Shown: positions 43,030 to 53,419, numbered from the stretch's first letter. The stretch is DNA of 64,000 nt from Nitrospira sp. Ga0074138 (GCA_001464735.1 LNDU01000043.1:62001-126000), one strand, 5' to 3'. A program made the numbers and translations. The notes: generated by a model from the sequence alone, not told the origin.

Positions 43030-44886
43030 ATGTCCACAGTACGCGCCCCTCAGGACCGTCGAAGCGATATTCGGAATATCGCCATCATCGCCCATGTCGA
43101 TCACGGCAAAACAACCTTGGTCGATGCGGTGCTCCGCCAAACGCACGTCCATCGCAAGATCGACGATATGGGCGAACGCATCATGGATTCGATGGACCAG
43201 GAACGGGAGCGCGGGATCACGATCCGGGCCAAAAACGCCAGCGTCATCTACAACGGAGTGAAAATCAACATCGTCGATACGCCGGGCCATGCCGATTTCG
43301 GCGGGGAAGTGGAACGCACGCTCCGGATGGTGGACGGGGTATTGATTTTGGTCGATGCGAAAGAAGGTCCTATGCCGCAAACGACCTTCGTGTTGCGGAA
43401 AGCCTTAGCCCTGGGGCACAAAGCCATTGTCGTCATCAACAAGATTGACCGGCCGGATGCGGTCATCGATGATGTCGTCAACCGCACCTTCGATCTGTTC
43501 GTTCATCTGGGAGCCACCGACGAACAACTCGATTTTCCGATCGTCTACACGTCGGCCATTAAAGGAATCGCTACGCTCGATGTCAACAAACCGGGAACGG
43601 ATATCCAGCCGTTGCTCGATACCGTGCTAGAGAAGATCCCTGCCCCAGCCATTACCGTCGATGCTCCGCTCCAAATTCTTGTGCTGGCTCTGGTGCAAGA
43701 TCCCTACAAAGGCAAGATGGGGATCGGCAAGATCCAGTCCGGCTCCATTGCTCGGCGGCAGACCGTCATGGTGCTCGGCAAGAACGGCGCACAGATTCCC
43801 GGAAAGGTCTCCGACCTCGCGGTCTATTCAGGCCTGGAACGGGCCGACATGGAACAGGCAGCGGCCGGAGAAATCGTCGCGGTTGCGGGGCTTGACGACG
43901 TGAGCATTGGGGATACCATCGCCGACGCCGATCGTCCCATCGCCCTCCCCCGGGTCTCGATCGATGAGCCGACCGTACAAATGACCTTCTCCGTCAACAA
44001 CAGTCCATTTGCCGGACGCGAAGGCAAGTTCCTCACGTCACGCCATCTGCGTGAGCGCCTGTTCAAGGAACTGGAGACCAACGTGTCGCTCCGGGTCAAT
44101 GAGACAGACAGCGCCGATCGCTTTCTTGTGGCGGGACGAGGGGAACTTCACCTCTCCGTCTTAATCGAGCAGATGCGACGGGAAGGGTACGAACTGCAAG
44201 TCTCCCAACCGGAGGTCATTGTCCATCGCGAAGGCAGCAAAGTCATGGAGCCGTACGAGGAACTGACCATCCAGGTACCGGAGACCTATCAGGGAACCGT
44301 TATCGAAGAACTCGGGAAACGCCGGGGGGAAATGCGGCACATGCGGCTCATTCACTCCGATGCCGGCACGAGTGAGATGCATTTGGAATACCACATTCCG
44401 ACACGCGGCATCATGGGGCTCAAAAACATCCTGTTGGCCAAGACCAGAGGGACCGTCATTCTGCACCATGTCTTCGCGGCCTACGAACCGGCGGAAGAAC
44501 GAGACCTCCTCGTGACCCCGCATGGCTCGCTCGTCGCATACGAAGACGGTTCTAGCACCGGCTATGCCATCTTTATGACCCAAGAACGGGGCGCCATGTT
44601 CATCGGCCCTGGAGTCGAGGTGTACAGGGGAATGGTCATCGGCCAAAACAGTCGAGACGAAGATCTGGATGTGAACGTGTGCAAGGAAAAGCATCTCTCC
44701 AACATGCGGGCGTCCGGATCCGATGAGGCCTTGGTACTCACCCCTCCGCGCGAAATGACACTGGAGTTCGCCTTGGAATACATCGGAGCCGATGAGTTGG
44801 TCGAGGTGACGCCGCAGAACCTCCGTCTACGTAAGCGACTGTTGAACCCGGATGACCGCCGCAAGGCGAAGAAATCTGGAAAGTAA
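43030..44886 (+). CDS. typA: Translational GTPase TypA/BipA
   Basis: A 618-residue ribosome-binding GTPase. G1 is [14 protein letters not shown]3 is [15 protein letters not shown]4 is NKIDRPDA; the switch I block [11 protein letters not shown] is TypA-specific. The EF-G-like domains III and V and the C-terminal BipA domain ([19 protein letters not shown]) follow. It supports ribosome assembly and growth under cold or stress. AAGGAAG precedes the ATG. Confidence 0.95.
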   Translation: MSTVRAPQDRRSDIRNIAIIAHVDHGKTTLVDAVLRQTHVHRKIDDMGERIMDSMDQERERGITIRAKNASVIYNGVKINIVDTPGHADFGGEVERTLRMVDGVLILVDAKEGPMPQTTFVLRKALALGHKAIVVINKIDRPDAVIDDVVNRTFDLFVHLGATDEQLDFPIVYTSAIKGIATLDVNKPGTDIQPLLDTVLEKIPAPAITVDAPLQILVLALVQDPYKGKMGIGKIQSGSIARRQTVMVLGKNGAQIPGKVSDLAVYSGLERADMEQAAAGEIVAVAGLDDVSIGDTIADADRPIALPRVSIDEPTVQMTFSVNNSPFAGREGKFLTSRHLRERLFKELETNVSLRVNETDSADRFLVAGRGELHLSVLIEQMRREGYELQVSQPEVIVHREGSKVMEPYEELTIQVPETYQGTVIEELGKRRGEMRHMRLIHSDAGTSEMHLEYHIPTRGIMGLKNILLAKTRGTVILHHVFAAYEPAEERDLLVTPHGSLVAYEDGSSTGYAIFMTQERGAMFIGPGVEVYRGMVIGQNSRDEDLDVNVCKEKHLSNMRASGSDEALVLTPPREMTLEFALEYIGADELVEVTPQNLRLRKRLLNPDDRRKAKKSGK

Positions 44887-44903
44887 TTGTCACAGGTGCT
44901 CAT

Positions 44904-45656
44904 ATGAGGATTCGGAAAAAGTCGCCCAAACCTTCAGCCAAGCGGCCTCCCCTCTATTTCGTTGGCTATCGGGGCACTGCCCCGGCCAGTGAGGAGGTCA
45001 AGTCACTGTATGAGCGGGAATATGGCGTCCCCTTGGCTATCCGTCATGAAGACGGCTCGCCAGAATCCTGGCAGGCGACCCACGGTCCTTGGTCTTCCCA
45101 TGTGGTGCTACCGCTCCCGATGAGTCATGTGGCCGACGTGATGAAACAATTGACTTGGGAACATGAGCTCATGGGTGCCGTTGCACCATCCATCGGCTCC
45201 CCTCGTGACATGCCCGATACCGTCCTCCTCGCCACACGATTGGCCCGTTGTCTGACCCTCTTGTCACAAGGCACAGCTTATGACGTCATTAGGCAAGCGT
45301 ACGTCAATCCCTCAGACTGGCAGCCTCGTACACTCGGGAGTTTTGTTCTGGATGACCATGTGTCCATTGTCCATGACGACACTGCTCACCCGGACCGGGT
45401 GTGGTCCTACTCACTCGGACTCAGTAAGTTCGGGTTGGACGAAGTTGAAGTGTTTACGGCGAAAGGACTTTCCGACAGTACGGCAAAGGACCTGTTGACG
45501 GATTCGGCCGGCGAATTACTGAGGCTGGGGCATTCTCCGAAGGTTGGAGCAGCGCTGAACCTTCCTCTGCTCGGCCGTACCATTCACATCAGAAACTACC
45601 GCACCGCTGCGCCTGCTGGACGGATGTTGGGATTCCGAGAACTTCAAACCTCGTAA
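44904..45656 (+). CDS. Hypothetical protein
   Basis: A 250-residue soluble protein with a basic start (RIRKKSPKPSAKRPP) and no signal peptide. It has no motif I can assign; phrases such as GPWSSHVVLPLPMSHVADVM and SYSLGLSKFGLDEVEVFTAK suggest an alpha/beta fold. It begins 17 bp after typA, so it is probably cotranscribed. Function unknown. Confidence 0.7.
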   Translation: MRIRKKSPKPSAKRPPLYFVGYRGTAPASEEVKSLYEREYGVPLAIRHEDGSPESWQATHGPWSSHVVLPLPMSHVADVMKQLTWEHELMGAVAPSIGSPRDMPDTVLLATRLARCLTLLSQGTAYDVIRQAYVNPSDWQPRTLGSFVLDDHVSIVHDDTAHPDRVWSYSLGLSKFGLDEVEVFTAKGLSDSTAKDLLTDSAGELLRLGHSPKVGAALNLPLLGRTIHIRNYRTAAPAGRMLGFRELQTS

Positions 45657-45831
45657 GTCCGTTGATAACTCAACATGTTATCCATTCACACCCAATGCTG
45701 GGCCTACCGGGCCGTTGACATCCCTTTCAAGCACAGGTTACAAAGTTTATGGTTCATATGGGGTCCTGCCAATTCGAGACCTCAGTACAGCTATCACCCA
45801 TAATATAGATGTCCTAATAAGGAGGTTTGCA

Positions 45832-46302
45832 ATGAGCGATGTAGCATCAGAAATTAAGGTGGGCGATATAGCACCGGACTTCAATCTGAAAGATCAGGAC
45901 CAAAAGGACGTGAAGTTGAGCGAGTACAAAGGCAAGAAAAACGTCGTGCTCTGCTTCTATCCGTTGGATTGGAGCCCTGTATGCCAGGGTGAGAACAAGT
46001 GCCTGACCGATGACTTCCCCAAGTTCCAGTCCGCCAATGCTGAATTGTTCGGCATCAGCTGCGACAGCTTTTTTTCCCACAAAGCCTGGGCGGATTCACT
46101 GGACCTGAAGCACCGCTTGTTGTCGGACGTCCACCGGACGACCGCAAAGTCGTATGGTCTGTATTTCGAGCCGCTGAACTGCTCGAAGCGCGCGACAGTG
46201 ATCGTCGATAAGAACGGCAAGGTCGCCTATGCGAAGGTGCAGGAGATCAAGACAGCACGCGAAGACAAGGACATCCTGGACGCGCTGTCAAAGCTGAGCT
46301 AA
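45832..46302 (+). CDS. Peroxiredoxin, AhpC/TSA (Bcp-like)
   Basis: A 156-residue thiol peroxidase. The peroxidatic cysteine is Cys51 in DWSPVCQGENKC; Cys57 and a cysteine in FGISCDS are candidates for resolving thiol. The variant SPVC replaces the usual TPVC. The start at 45832 has AAGGAGG 6 bases upstream. A TTGACA box lies at 45715. It should reduce peroxides in the cytoplasm, probably with the thioredoxin-like protein encoded next. Confidence 0.88.
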   Translation: MSDVASEIKVGDIAPDFNLKDQDQKDVKLSEYKGKKNVVLCFYPLDWSPVCQGENKCLTDDFPKFQSANAELFGISCDSFFSHKAWADSLDLKHRLLSDVHRTTAKSYGLYFEPLNCSKRATVIVDKNGKVAYAKVQEIKTAREDKDILDALSKLS

Positions 46303-46329
46303 GGATACAGCACTGAGGAATGAAGCCTG

Positions 46330-46359
46330 AGGACTGAGTGGCTCCGACCGCTCAGTCCT
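46330..46359 (+). other. 9-bp perfect stem-loop after the peroxiredoxin gene
   Basis: AGGACTGAG at 46330-46338 pairs with CTCAGTCCT at 46351-46359 over a 12-base loop. There is no T run, only TT. It sits between the peroxiredoxin and thioredoxin-like genes and could terminate weakly or stabilise the upstream message. Confidence 0.5.
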
Positions 46360-46377
46360 TAGACCTCAGCACTCGTT

Positions 46378-46710
46378 ATGACTGGCACTGTTCTCGACGT
46401 CAGCGACGCCAACTACAAAGAATTCACCGACAGCGCCGGTGCGGTCGTCGCATACGGTCTTGCCACCTGCGAGCCCTGCAAAGCCTACGATCCCATTCTT
46501 GAAGCGACCGCTGCGAAATTTCCCGAGATTAAAATCGGCAAGGCCAAGATGCATGTGCCGGGCCGCTGTCGTGAGATCAAGAAGACCCACACGTTTGAAA
46601 CATACCCCACCACCCATTTCTTCGCGCATGGTAAATTATTGTTGACACGCGAGGGAGTCGTCGAGCCGGCCGAACTCGCCGCTCTCATTTCAGACCACTT
46701 ACTCAAGTAG
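46378..46710 (+). CDS. Thioredoxin-like protein
   Basis: A 110-residue thioredoxin fold with the active site CEPC in GLATCEPCKAYDPIL and a cis-Pro loop in TFETYPTTHFF. No signal peptide, so cytoplasmic. Cys-Glu-Pro-Cys differs from the usual CGPC. It is next to the peroxiredoxin and could be its reductant. Confidence 0.82.
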   Translation: MTGTVLDVSDANYKEFTDSAGAVVAYGLATCEPCKAYDPILEATAAKFPEIKIGKAKMHVPGRCREIKKTHTFETYPTTHFFAHGKLLLTREGVVEPAELAALISDHLLK

Positions 46711-46809
46711 GTCCTTTGCTGCATCGTGAGTACGTGAACCCGGAGACTCTTCCACAACCGCTGGACCAGGCAGCACTGAGCGGTCGATGAGTTAGGAGGC
46801 GAGCAGAGC

Positions 46810-47289
46810 ATGAACAAGACGATTACTGGTTTGGTATGTGGCATCACCCTGTCCCTGTCCCTATCGGCCGGTGCCCATACCGATGAATATTTTGAATCAG
46901 TCCAGGCACCACATGGCGGACAATTGCGCATGACCGGTCCATTTCATATGGAGCTGGTCGCGAAGGATGGAGGCCTGACGGTCTACGTCACGGACCATGC
47001 CGACAACCCCATCAGTGTCGACGGCGGTTTAGCCAAAGCCAACATCGAGAACGGGTCAACCAGAACCCAAGTGAACATGCACCCCGTGGGGAACAATATG
47101 CTCAGTGGTTCCGGCACCTTTTCGTTGACCCCCAATACCGTGGTCGTCGTCTTCATGAAACTGCCGAACCAAGACGGTTATGCCGCCCGCTTCACGCCGT
47201 TGAAACCCAAGAGCGAACAGGCAGAAAAAGCTCCGTCCCACGCGGATGATGCCGGCCCACACCACCATCACCATTCACCGAAGCATTGA
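46810..47289 (+). CDS. Exported His-rich protein, paralogue 1
   Basis: A 159-residue protein with a signal peptide (residues 1-22, ending SAGAHT). The core APHGGQLRMTGPFHMELVAK and LTVYVTDHADNPISVDG is shared with the next gene. The C-terminus is a histidine cluster (GPHHHHHSPKH) suited to metal binding. The HGG...HxELV pattern occurs in periplasmic proteins next to copper and heavy-metal efflux systems. The function is inferred as metal handling. Confidence 0.75.
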   Translation: MNKTITGLVCGITLSLSLSAGAHTDEYFESVQAPHGGQLRMTGPFHMELVAKDGGLTVYVTDHADNPISVDGGLAKANIENGSTRTQVNMHPVGNNMLSGSGTFSLTPNTVVVVFMKLPNQDGYAARFTPLKPKSEQAEKAPSHADDAGPHHHHHSPKH

Positions 47290-47349
47290 TGGACGACTTC
47301 CACCACTCACTATTGAGAGATACGGAGCTGCCATTTTGGAGTACCGATC

Positions 47350-47805
47350 ATGAAATATCTCCTAGGACATTTAACCTTGTGTGCAATGCTGCTCGGAGCG
47401 GCGCCGGTCGGGGCCCATTCAGCGAAACACACAGAACCCGTGAAGGCCCTTCACGGCGGGCAATCGCTTGCCGCAGGCCCTTATCATCTTGAGTTGGTTG
47501 CTAAGGACGGAGAGCTGCTGCTGTATGTGACCGATCATTCCGACAAGGGCATCCCTTCCGATGGAGCGAAAGCTAAGGCCACCATCCAGCACGGGTTTGA
47601 GAAGGCCACTATCCAGGTTGAACTGGAACCGTCTGGTGACAACCAGCTGAAGGGGATCGGAACATTTACGATTTATCCGGATACCGGCATTCTGGTCTTC
47701 CTCAGGCTACCGGAACAGCAGGCCTATGCCGCCCGCTTTACCCCACTCAATGCCAAGAGCGGAGCCGTATCAAGAGGCGAGCCCCCTCACAAGGCAAAAC
47801 ATTAG
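47350..47805 (+). CDS. Exported metal-binding-like protein, paralogue 2
   Basis: A 151-residue paralogue of the preceding gene: signal peptide to about residue 23, then ALHGGQSLAAGPYHLELVAK, LLLYVTDHSDKGIPSDG and PEQQAYAARFTPLNAKSG. It lacks the poly-His tail but ends KAKH. The two genes are 60 bp apart, a clear tandem duplication. The following 292-base gap to the convergent gene holds nothing I can support. Confidence 0.75.
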   Translation: MKYLLGHLTLCAMLLGAAPVGAHSAKHTEPVKALHGGQSLAAGPYHLELVAKDGELLLYVTDHSDKGIPSDGAKAKATIQHGFEKATIQVELEPSGDNQLKGIGTFTIYPDTGILVFLRLPEQQAYAARFTPLNAKSGAVSRGEPPHKAKH

Positions 47806-48097
47806 TCACAGCCGTCTTGGTTCAACCGTCGAGGCATCAGGGCAGCCAGTTGGATGACGGCTTGTCCATATGGGTCAAGAACGCGATTCATTCCACGCCG
47901 ACCAGCAGCCAGAAGAGGCCGCCCTTCCAAATTTCTCTGGCTAAACGTGAAACCGCGAGCCGTTTGCCCCCATCCTTCCTCCCCGGTTTGGGTCTCTGTT
48001 CAGCATGTCCGAAGGAATGAGCTTCAGAGCAATGAAACGATGACAGAGCCATCCAACCTGCTCTTTGGACTCACTGAAAAGACGGGGGCCAGCTTCA

Positions 48098-48850
48098 CTA
48101 CCCAGCGTAGTCGAACGAGAGGTCACGGGTTTGGACAAGACGGACGTTGTGGAGCGTTCCGCCTGAGAGATGCCCAGCGAGGCGGTCCCAGATGGTCTTG
48201 GCGAGGGCTTCTCCCTTCACCGTTTCAGAGCCAAGCACCTGGCGGAGATCCTGCCGATCAAACGGCTTGATAACCCGGTCATGTACCAGTCGGTCCAACG
48301 CTCCGATGTCAGTCACCATGCCCGTCATCGGATCGATCGTCCCGCGAACCGTCACGTAGCAGTCCCAGTCTCGCCCCTGATGGCTCTCGTGGATCGCGTT
48401 GAACGAGTATCGTTTTGCGACCGCGGCGGCGTCAGGCCCGTCGGCTGCCGTGACCTCGGCATAGAGATCTTCATCCTCACAGAGCCGAAGGGTATGGAGG
48501 GCACCGATATCCCGTTGAGCCGCCAACTTCGTCCACAGCACGTGCGCGAAATTTTCAGAGGTCGGAATCTGATCTTTGAAGTAGGGCATGTCGAGATTCA
48601 GATTCTTGTGATCAAACTCTTCGATCACGTCCAGGAGCACCCGTTTGAGATCGAACAGATTGACGACCATGCCGGTCGTGGGGTCGATGTCACCGGAGAC
48701 GGTGAGTTCAATCAAGTAGTTGTGTCCGTGCGCAGGAGGATTGTAGCAGCGCCCAAATACCGTGCGATTCTTCACGTCATCCCATTCCGACCGTCCATAG
48801 CGATGGGCGGCGGAAAATTCGATGCGCTTGGTCAACAAGACAGGGGGCAT
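48098..48850 (-). CDS. Tandem 6-pyruvoyl-tetrahydropterin synthase/QueD-family protein
   Basis: A 250-residue protein with two copies of the PTPS fold. The first (residues 1-125) is complete: zinc ligands His16 (FSAAHRYG), His41 and His43 (AHGHNYLIEL) and catalytic Cys35 (GRCYNPP). The second (about 140-250) keeps the scaffold (VRGTIDPMTGMVTDIGALDR mirrors VSGDIDPTTGMVVNLFDLKR) but has lost the HGH zinc ligands. The substrate would be a dihydroneopterin triphosphate-type pterin or queuosine precursor; the exact role is open. Last gene of the rubrerythrin operon. Confidence 0.85.
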   Translation of the reverse strand: MPPVLLTKRIEFSAAHRYGRSEWDDVKNRTVFGRCYNPPAHGHNYLIELTVSGDIDPTTGMVVNLFDLKRVLLDVIEEFDHKNLNLDMPYFKDQIPTSENFAHVLWTKLAAQRDIGALHTLRLCEDEDLYAEVTAADGPDAAAVAKRYSFNAIHESHQGRDWDCYVTVRGTIDPMTGMVTDIGALDRLVHDRVIKPFDRQDLRQVLGSETVKGEALAKTIWDRLAGHLSGGTLHNVRLVQTRDLSFDYAG

Positions 48851-48862
48851 GGTTTCTCGGTG

Positions 48863-49453
48863 CTACGCACCGCCTCTTAAATCGGCAAGCCACTCTTCGC
48901 GCATCGTGCCGGACACAGGCGCCTCTTCTCGATAGTCGCCATGGTCGACACGGATCGTCACAGGTTGGCTGAGGTCCGCAAAGGTCTTGGTCATGGATGC
49001 AGTCGGTCGAAACTTCACGAAATGGACCGCGCTGATTTTCGTCTCATGGCTCCGGCCACCTTCAAATTCACCGAATACTTCCTCGCCTCCAGCGACAATG
49101 GCTACTTTTTCTCCATGATCGAGCCCCATGAACTGATCGAGCCGTTCCTTAATCATCGCGTCCTGGGTGATTTCGATCAACAGGGTCGCGCTCAACTCGC
49201 CCGGAGCCGGTAGGAGGGCATTGTACACATCCAGTTCATCCTGAACCTTGACCGGATCGAAAATCCGCTCGACGCAGATCATCTCCTGAATTTGGAATTT
49301 CACCGTTTCATGATTCTCGAATACCATCGTAATACAGGGGCCAACCGACATGCGCCGACGCTGCTTCAGCGCAATGATGTTCGCTCGAAAGGCCTCACGC
49401 TGCCGCTCGTACTCCTGATGCGGAATGATATCTTCTGGCGCGATTGCTTTCAT
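48863..49453 (-). CDS. DUF3501 protein
   Basis: A 196-residue cytoplasmic protein of the DUF3501 family: IAPEDIIPHQEYERQREAFR, RRRMSVGPCITMVFENHETV and QEMICVERI. The start at 49453 has GAGAGGGG upstream; the longer frame lies over the upstream gene. Family members are nearly always next to a rubrerythrin and a GlpC-like iron-sulfur protein, as here. Function unknown. Confidence 0.85.
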   Translation of the reverse strand: MKAIAPEDIIPHQEYERQREAFRANIIALKQRRRMSVGPCITMVFENHETVKFQIQEMICVERIFDPVKVQDELDVYNALLPAPGELSATLLIEITQDAMIKERLDQFMGLDHGEKVAIVAGGEEVFGEFEGGRSHETKISAVHFVKFRPTASMTKTFADLSQPVTIRVDHGDYREEAPVSGTMREEWLADLRGGA

Positions 49454-49502
49454 TGATTGACCCCTCTCTCGTGATTCGTCCAGCATGAAGCTGACTCCAG
49501 CC

Positions 49503-50783
49503 TCATGGTTGTCGTGGCAACCCATAGGCATCACGAACGATCTGAATCGGATGCAGAGTGCTCCGTCCTCCGACATGGGCCGACGCGCCGGCCTGATCCA
49601 ACTGTAAGCCGGCCAGGGGACAGTCCGACGCAACAAGGTCCGCTGGTGTCTGCTCGATCGCTCGCATGGCCTTCCCGGCAATCTTCATCGAAAGTTGGAA
49701 AAACTCCGTCTTCGCCGACCAGGCGCCGTCATGCCCCGAACACTGTTCGATCACCTCGACCTGGGCACCGGCACACTCCATGAGTTCTCTGGATTTAAAC
49801 CCGATATTTTGATCCCTGAGGTGGCAGGGAATCTGATAGGCGACTCGCCCTGGCTTGTGCGTGAAATCGGTCGCCAACTGGCCGGTTTTTTTCATGGCCA
49901 TCAGATATTCACAGACATCGAAGGTCCGCTCCGCGACCCGTTTCGTCTTCTCATCGCGAGAGAGTTCCGGGTATTCGCGTTTCAACATCAAGCTGCAACT
50001 GGCGGTCGGGACCACCACATCGTACCCTTCGGCGACCAACGGATACAATGACGCAACGTTGCTTCGAGCAGCCTGTTGAATCGCCTGAATATCCCCAATA
50101 TCGAAACTGGGCATCCCGCAACAGCGCTGCTCTGGAACCACCACCTGGACGCCGTTCTTCTCCAGAACTTGCACTGTCGCCTTGCCGACGTCGGTCGCCT
50201 GAAAGTTCACGAGGCAACTGGCAAAGAGGGCGACCTTGCGGACGGGTGGATCTACGATGGCCATTTTGGCTCGCCGGCCGAACCAGCGTGGAAATGTCTC
50301 TCCTGAGAAATGCAGGAGCTGGCGGTCCCGATGAATTCCCATGACTCGCTCCAGAAGGTGGCGCACAAGCCGGTTCCCCAACAACCTGTTGGTGAGCGAG
50401 GCGGTGGCACTGCCAAGTCTTCCGATCACATCCGTCATGATCAATAGGCGATCTCGCCACCGAACGCCACGCTCCACCGCAAGACGCTTTTTCCAGGCGA
50501 CCATCAAATGCGGGAAGTCGATTTCATAGTGATGCGGTGGAGTATAGGGACAATGATTGAAGCAGAGCTTGCAGTAGTAACATTCATCGACGACTTGATG
50601 ATGATCGGCCGGGGTCAGCTTGGCCACGTCACTCTCGCACACATCAATTCGATCTAAGAGTGTGTTGAACGAGGGACAAAGATTGAAGCAGCGCCGGCAG
50701 CCGTCACAGACCTCGTAGATCCGCAGCGTTTCCTTCTCCAACTGCGTGGAGTCGATCGGGGTAAGGAGACTGAGACCTTTCAT
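49503..50783 (-). CDS. GlpC-like Fe-S protein with CCG domains
   Basis: A 426-residue heterodisulfide-reductase-related protein. Two 4Fe-4S motifs come first (CDGCRRCFNLCP and CYYCKLCFNHCP), followed by two CCG-type domains, one with QRCCGMPSF and one with the degenerate EQCSGHDG seen in GlpC. A hydrophobic-basic helix lies between. It would pass electrons between a quinone or thiol partner and the operon's rubrerythrin. The second ATG fits the ribosome site better and is used. Confidence 0.88.
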   Translation of the reverse strand: MKGLSLLTPIDSTQLEKETLRIYEVCDGCRRCFNLCPSFNTLLDRIDVCESDVAKLTPADHHQVVDECYYCKLCFNHCPYTPPHHYEIDFPHLMVAWKKRLAVERGVRWRDRLLIMTDVIGRLGSATASLTNRLLGNRLVRHLLERVMGIHRDRQLLHFSGETFPRWFGRRAKMAIVDPPVRKVALFASCLVNFQATDVGKATVQVLEKNGVQVVVPEQRCCGMPSFDIGDIQAIQQAARSNVASLYPLVAEGYDVVVPTASCSLMLKREYPELSRDEKTKRVAERTFDVCEYLMAMKKTGQLATDFTHKPGRVAYQIPCHLRDQNIGFKSRELMECAGAQVEVIEQCSGHDGAWSAKTEFFQLSMKIAGKAMRAIEQTPADLVASDCPLAGLQLDQAGASAHVGGRSTLHPIQIVRDAYGLPRQP

Positions 50784-50879
50784 TCCTCTCTCCAAAAACG
50801 ATCAGCGGCCAGCCTTCGCCGACGGACTCCCGCCACGTCGCCAAAAACTGACCGCTGAACGTGAGCCGATACGTACGCG

Positions 50880-51305
<426 letters not shown>

Positions 51306-51510
51306 ATCATCCTCCTCGTTGTTCGAAGGCACATCATTAGCCCCGTCGAGACTTTGGTCGCTAGTAAACCGGCGATTAAGATAGCGCAGCCCTCGTCAGA
51401 GGTTCAAGGGGCTTCGTGCCATCCCGGTGCAGTTAGTATTCGCACGGCTGGGGGGTATGTTACACTCCCACAGCATAATATACGAGGACTCTTATCCACC
51501 GAGGAGCCAT

Positions 51511-52002
51511 ATGAAGATCTCCGGTCGCCATGCCTTCTACCGAACGGCAGGCGTCATCTCCTTGTTCGTGTTGATAGTGTCTGGTTGTGCCGCAGACCCG
51601 TATCAGCGGCGAGCGGATGTCATGAAGGACCACGTCGAGAATTTCTATACGCACCTCAAGGCCAATCGAGTGGCCGCAGCGGTTCACGAAAATGAGCAGA
51701 TCGAAGCCATGGCCGATCAGATGGCGGACACCGTCAGGAAGCAAGGTCAGTTGCAGGGGACATCGCAGGTCGAACGGGAATTCGCACTCATGAAAACGGC
51801 TCGCGGAACGGCGGCTCAGAACTGGATCGCGTTGGGACAATATTTCGCGATTAAGCAGCAACCGGAGAAAGCCCGTGCATCCTATCAACGTGTGGTCGAT
51901 ACCTACACGGACGCCACGGAACGTACCTATCGAGAACAGGCTGCTCGAGCGTTGAACGACTTGGAGATCCTGTCAGAGCCCTCTCCCAGCTCAGCTCATT
52001 AA
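51511..52002 (+). CDS. Lipoprotein of unknown function
   Basis: A 163-residue lipoprotein: hydrophobic leader and lipobox FVLIVSGCAAD, then an alpha-helical body with one tetratricopeptide-like unit near the C-terminus (NWIALGQYFAIKQQPEKARA and SYQRVVDTYTD). GAGGAG is 4-5 bases before the ATG. Probably anchored in the outer membrane facing the periplasm. Followed by a second lipoprotein after 55 bp. Confidence 0.75.
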   Translation: MKISGRHAFYRTAGVISLFVLIVSGCAADPYQRRADVMKDHVENFYTHLKANRVAAAVHENEQIEAMADQMADTVRKQGQLQGTSQVEREFALMKTARGTAAQNWIALGQYFAIKQQPEKARASYQRVVDTYTDATERTYREQAARALNDLEILSEPSPSSAH

Positions 52003-52057
52003 TCGCCCAGATCAAAACATTGTGAGAAGGGTCGAGCCGCCAATCCTTTGATTGCCG

Positions 52058-52648
52058 ATGATCCACTTGAGACGGTTCACAATGCTCCTGCTAGCCCTCT
52101 ATGTCACAGGGGTGGGGTGTGTTCATCGGATCCAGGTGACCCCTCTCCCCGCCAGCGTGTCGTCCATCACTATCCCTCGAACGCTTCAGGCCGTTGTCAG
52201 CCCGATTGCAATGGAAGGCGCGGACCATCGTCCAGGCATCGCCTTGCTGGAATGGCCGCATCTCGACCTGAAACAGGCGGTCTTGCGATACCTGCAACAA
52301 CGAAGCACCTTCACGTCAGTCTCGCCTGACCCAGCCGACCTGACGCTTCGTGTGGCCACGAAATTGAGGCTGACCTCGCGCGGTGGCCTCTATCATTATC
52401 GAGTCGTACTACAAGCAGAGATGAGCGAAGCTGCCGGAGTTATAAAGTCCTATCGTGTCGAACACACTGCAGCGGGATCGTCGGTGCGGTGGGTCACGGC
52501 GTCCGACCGTAACCCCATCGAAACCGCGTTACAGGGAGCGTTAGAAGACTTAATGAGGCAGGTCGAGGCGGACGGAGCACTCTACCTTAGCGGAACGGAG
52601 CAACCGTTACAGAAGCTGCCCCATGGTAAATCGTCACCCGGCAGCTAA
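52058..52648 (+). CDS. Lipoprotein of unknown function
   Basis: A 196-residue protein with a lipobox (LYVTGVGCVHRI). The body is beta-rich and ends with a helix (IETALQGALEDLMRQVEADG); this layout resembles outer-membrane or DUF4136-like lipoproteins, but I cannot name the family. ATG 52058 is used; a TTG lies two codons upstream. It ends 3 bp before the convergent MarR gene. Confidence 0.7.
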   Translation: MIHLRRFTMLLLALYVTGVGCVHRIQVTPLPASVSSITIPRTLQAVVSPIAMEGADHRPGIALLEWPHLDLKQAVLRYLQQRSTFTSVSPDPADLTLRVATKLRLTSRGGLYHYRVVLQAEMSEAAGVIKSYRVEHTAAGSSVRWVTASDRNPIETALQGALEDLMRQVEADGALYLSGTEQPLQKLPHGKSSPGS

Positions 52649-52651
52649 GCC

Positions 52652-53314
52652 TTAGGCCATGCTTGCAGCTTTGTGAGAGTCGGTAGTATTCCTCGGATCT
52701 TCCGCTGGACCTTCCACGTACTCTGGACAATCAAGGCGAAATGCCTGATCTCCGAATGCTGTATGGTAGAAGTCACAGTGATGAGGTTGGTCCGATTCCG
52801 CATAGGCATGCGGACGGAAATGCTCGCAGGAGATGCACATGCGCGCAACAGGAATTTCTCCTTGCAATTGAAGCGCGCGAATCAGTTTCACGAGCGAACT
52901 CAGAAGCGCGACCTGCTCTTGCACCGACAAATTCTTGGTCGCAGACGCCAGAATCTCCGGCCATCGGTTTTCCACATGGCCTGCCTTCGCCCCGAGGGAG
53001 GTAAGGTGAACCGTCACGACACGGTTGTCGATTTCCCGACGGCGCCGGCGGACCAATCGCTTCCCCTCAAGCGTTCGGATGACCTCAGAAGCAGTCGGCA
53101 GTTTCACGGAGAGTTCTCGGGCAATCGTTGAGACGGTAGCCGAATGATTCGGTCGAGAGCGGAGAAACGTCAGCACTTGGATTTGCAAGGGACCAATCCC
53201 TGCCCGCCCCTTCCGTCTCCAGGCACGGCTCTTCATCGCCAGCCCAATTTTTGAAAGCCCCGTCACTAAACGATCGGGAAGCGACTCTTGATCGATCTTC
53301 ATTAATGCGGTCAT
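52652..53314 (-). CDS. MarR-family regulator with C-terminal cysteine/histidine cluster
   Basis: A 220-residue regulator. Residues 35-110 are a MarR winged helix (TVSTIARELSVKLPTASEVI and RTLEGKRLVRRRRREIDNRV). The C-terminal extension from residue 155 has CISCEHFRPHA, HHCDFYH and LDCPEY, a likely metal or redox site. GAGAGGA is next to the start. It is just upstream of the stress-protein block, which it may control; that is inference. Confidence 0.85.
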   Translation of the reverse strand: MTALMKIDQESLPDRLVTGLSKIGLAMKSRAWRRKGRAGIGPLQIQVLTFLRSRPNHSATVSTIARELSVKLPTASEVIRTLEGKRLVRRRRREIDNRVVTVHLTSLGAKAGHVENRWPEILASATKNLSVQEQVALLSSLVKLIRALQLQGEIPVARMCISCEHFRPHAYAESDQPHHCDFYHTAFGDQAFRLDCPEYVEGPAEDPRNTTDSHKAASMA

Positions 53315-53419
53315 ACGGTTTCCTCTCTTGTTGACCCGAGAGGATGCCAGTCTATGGCGCCTGCTTCCTTTCCGTCAAGCCTGTTCCTCCAGCCATGAGC
53401 CACCCCCTACTTTTGATGT

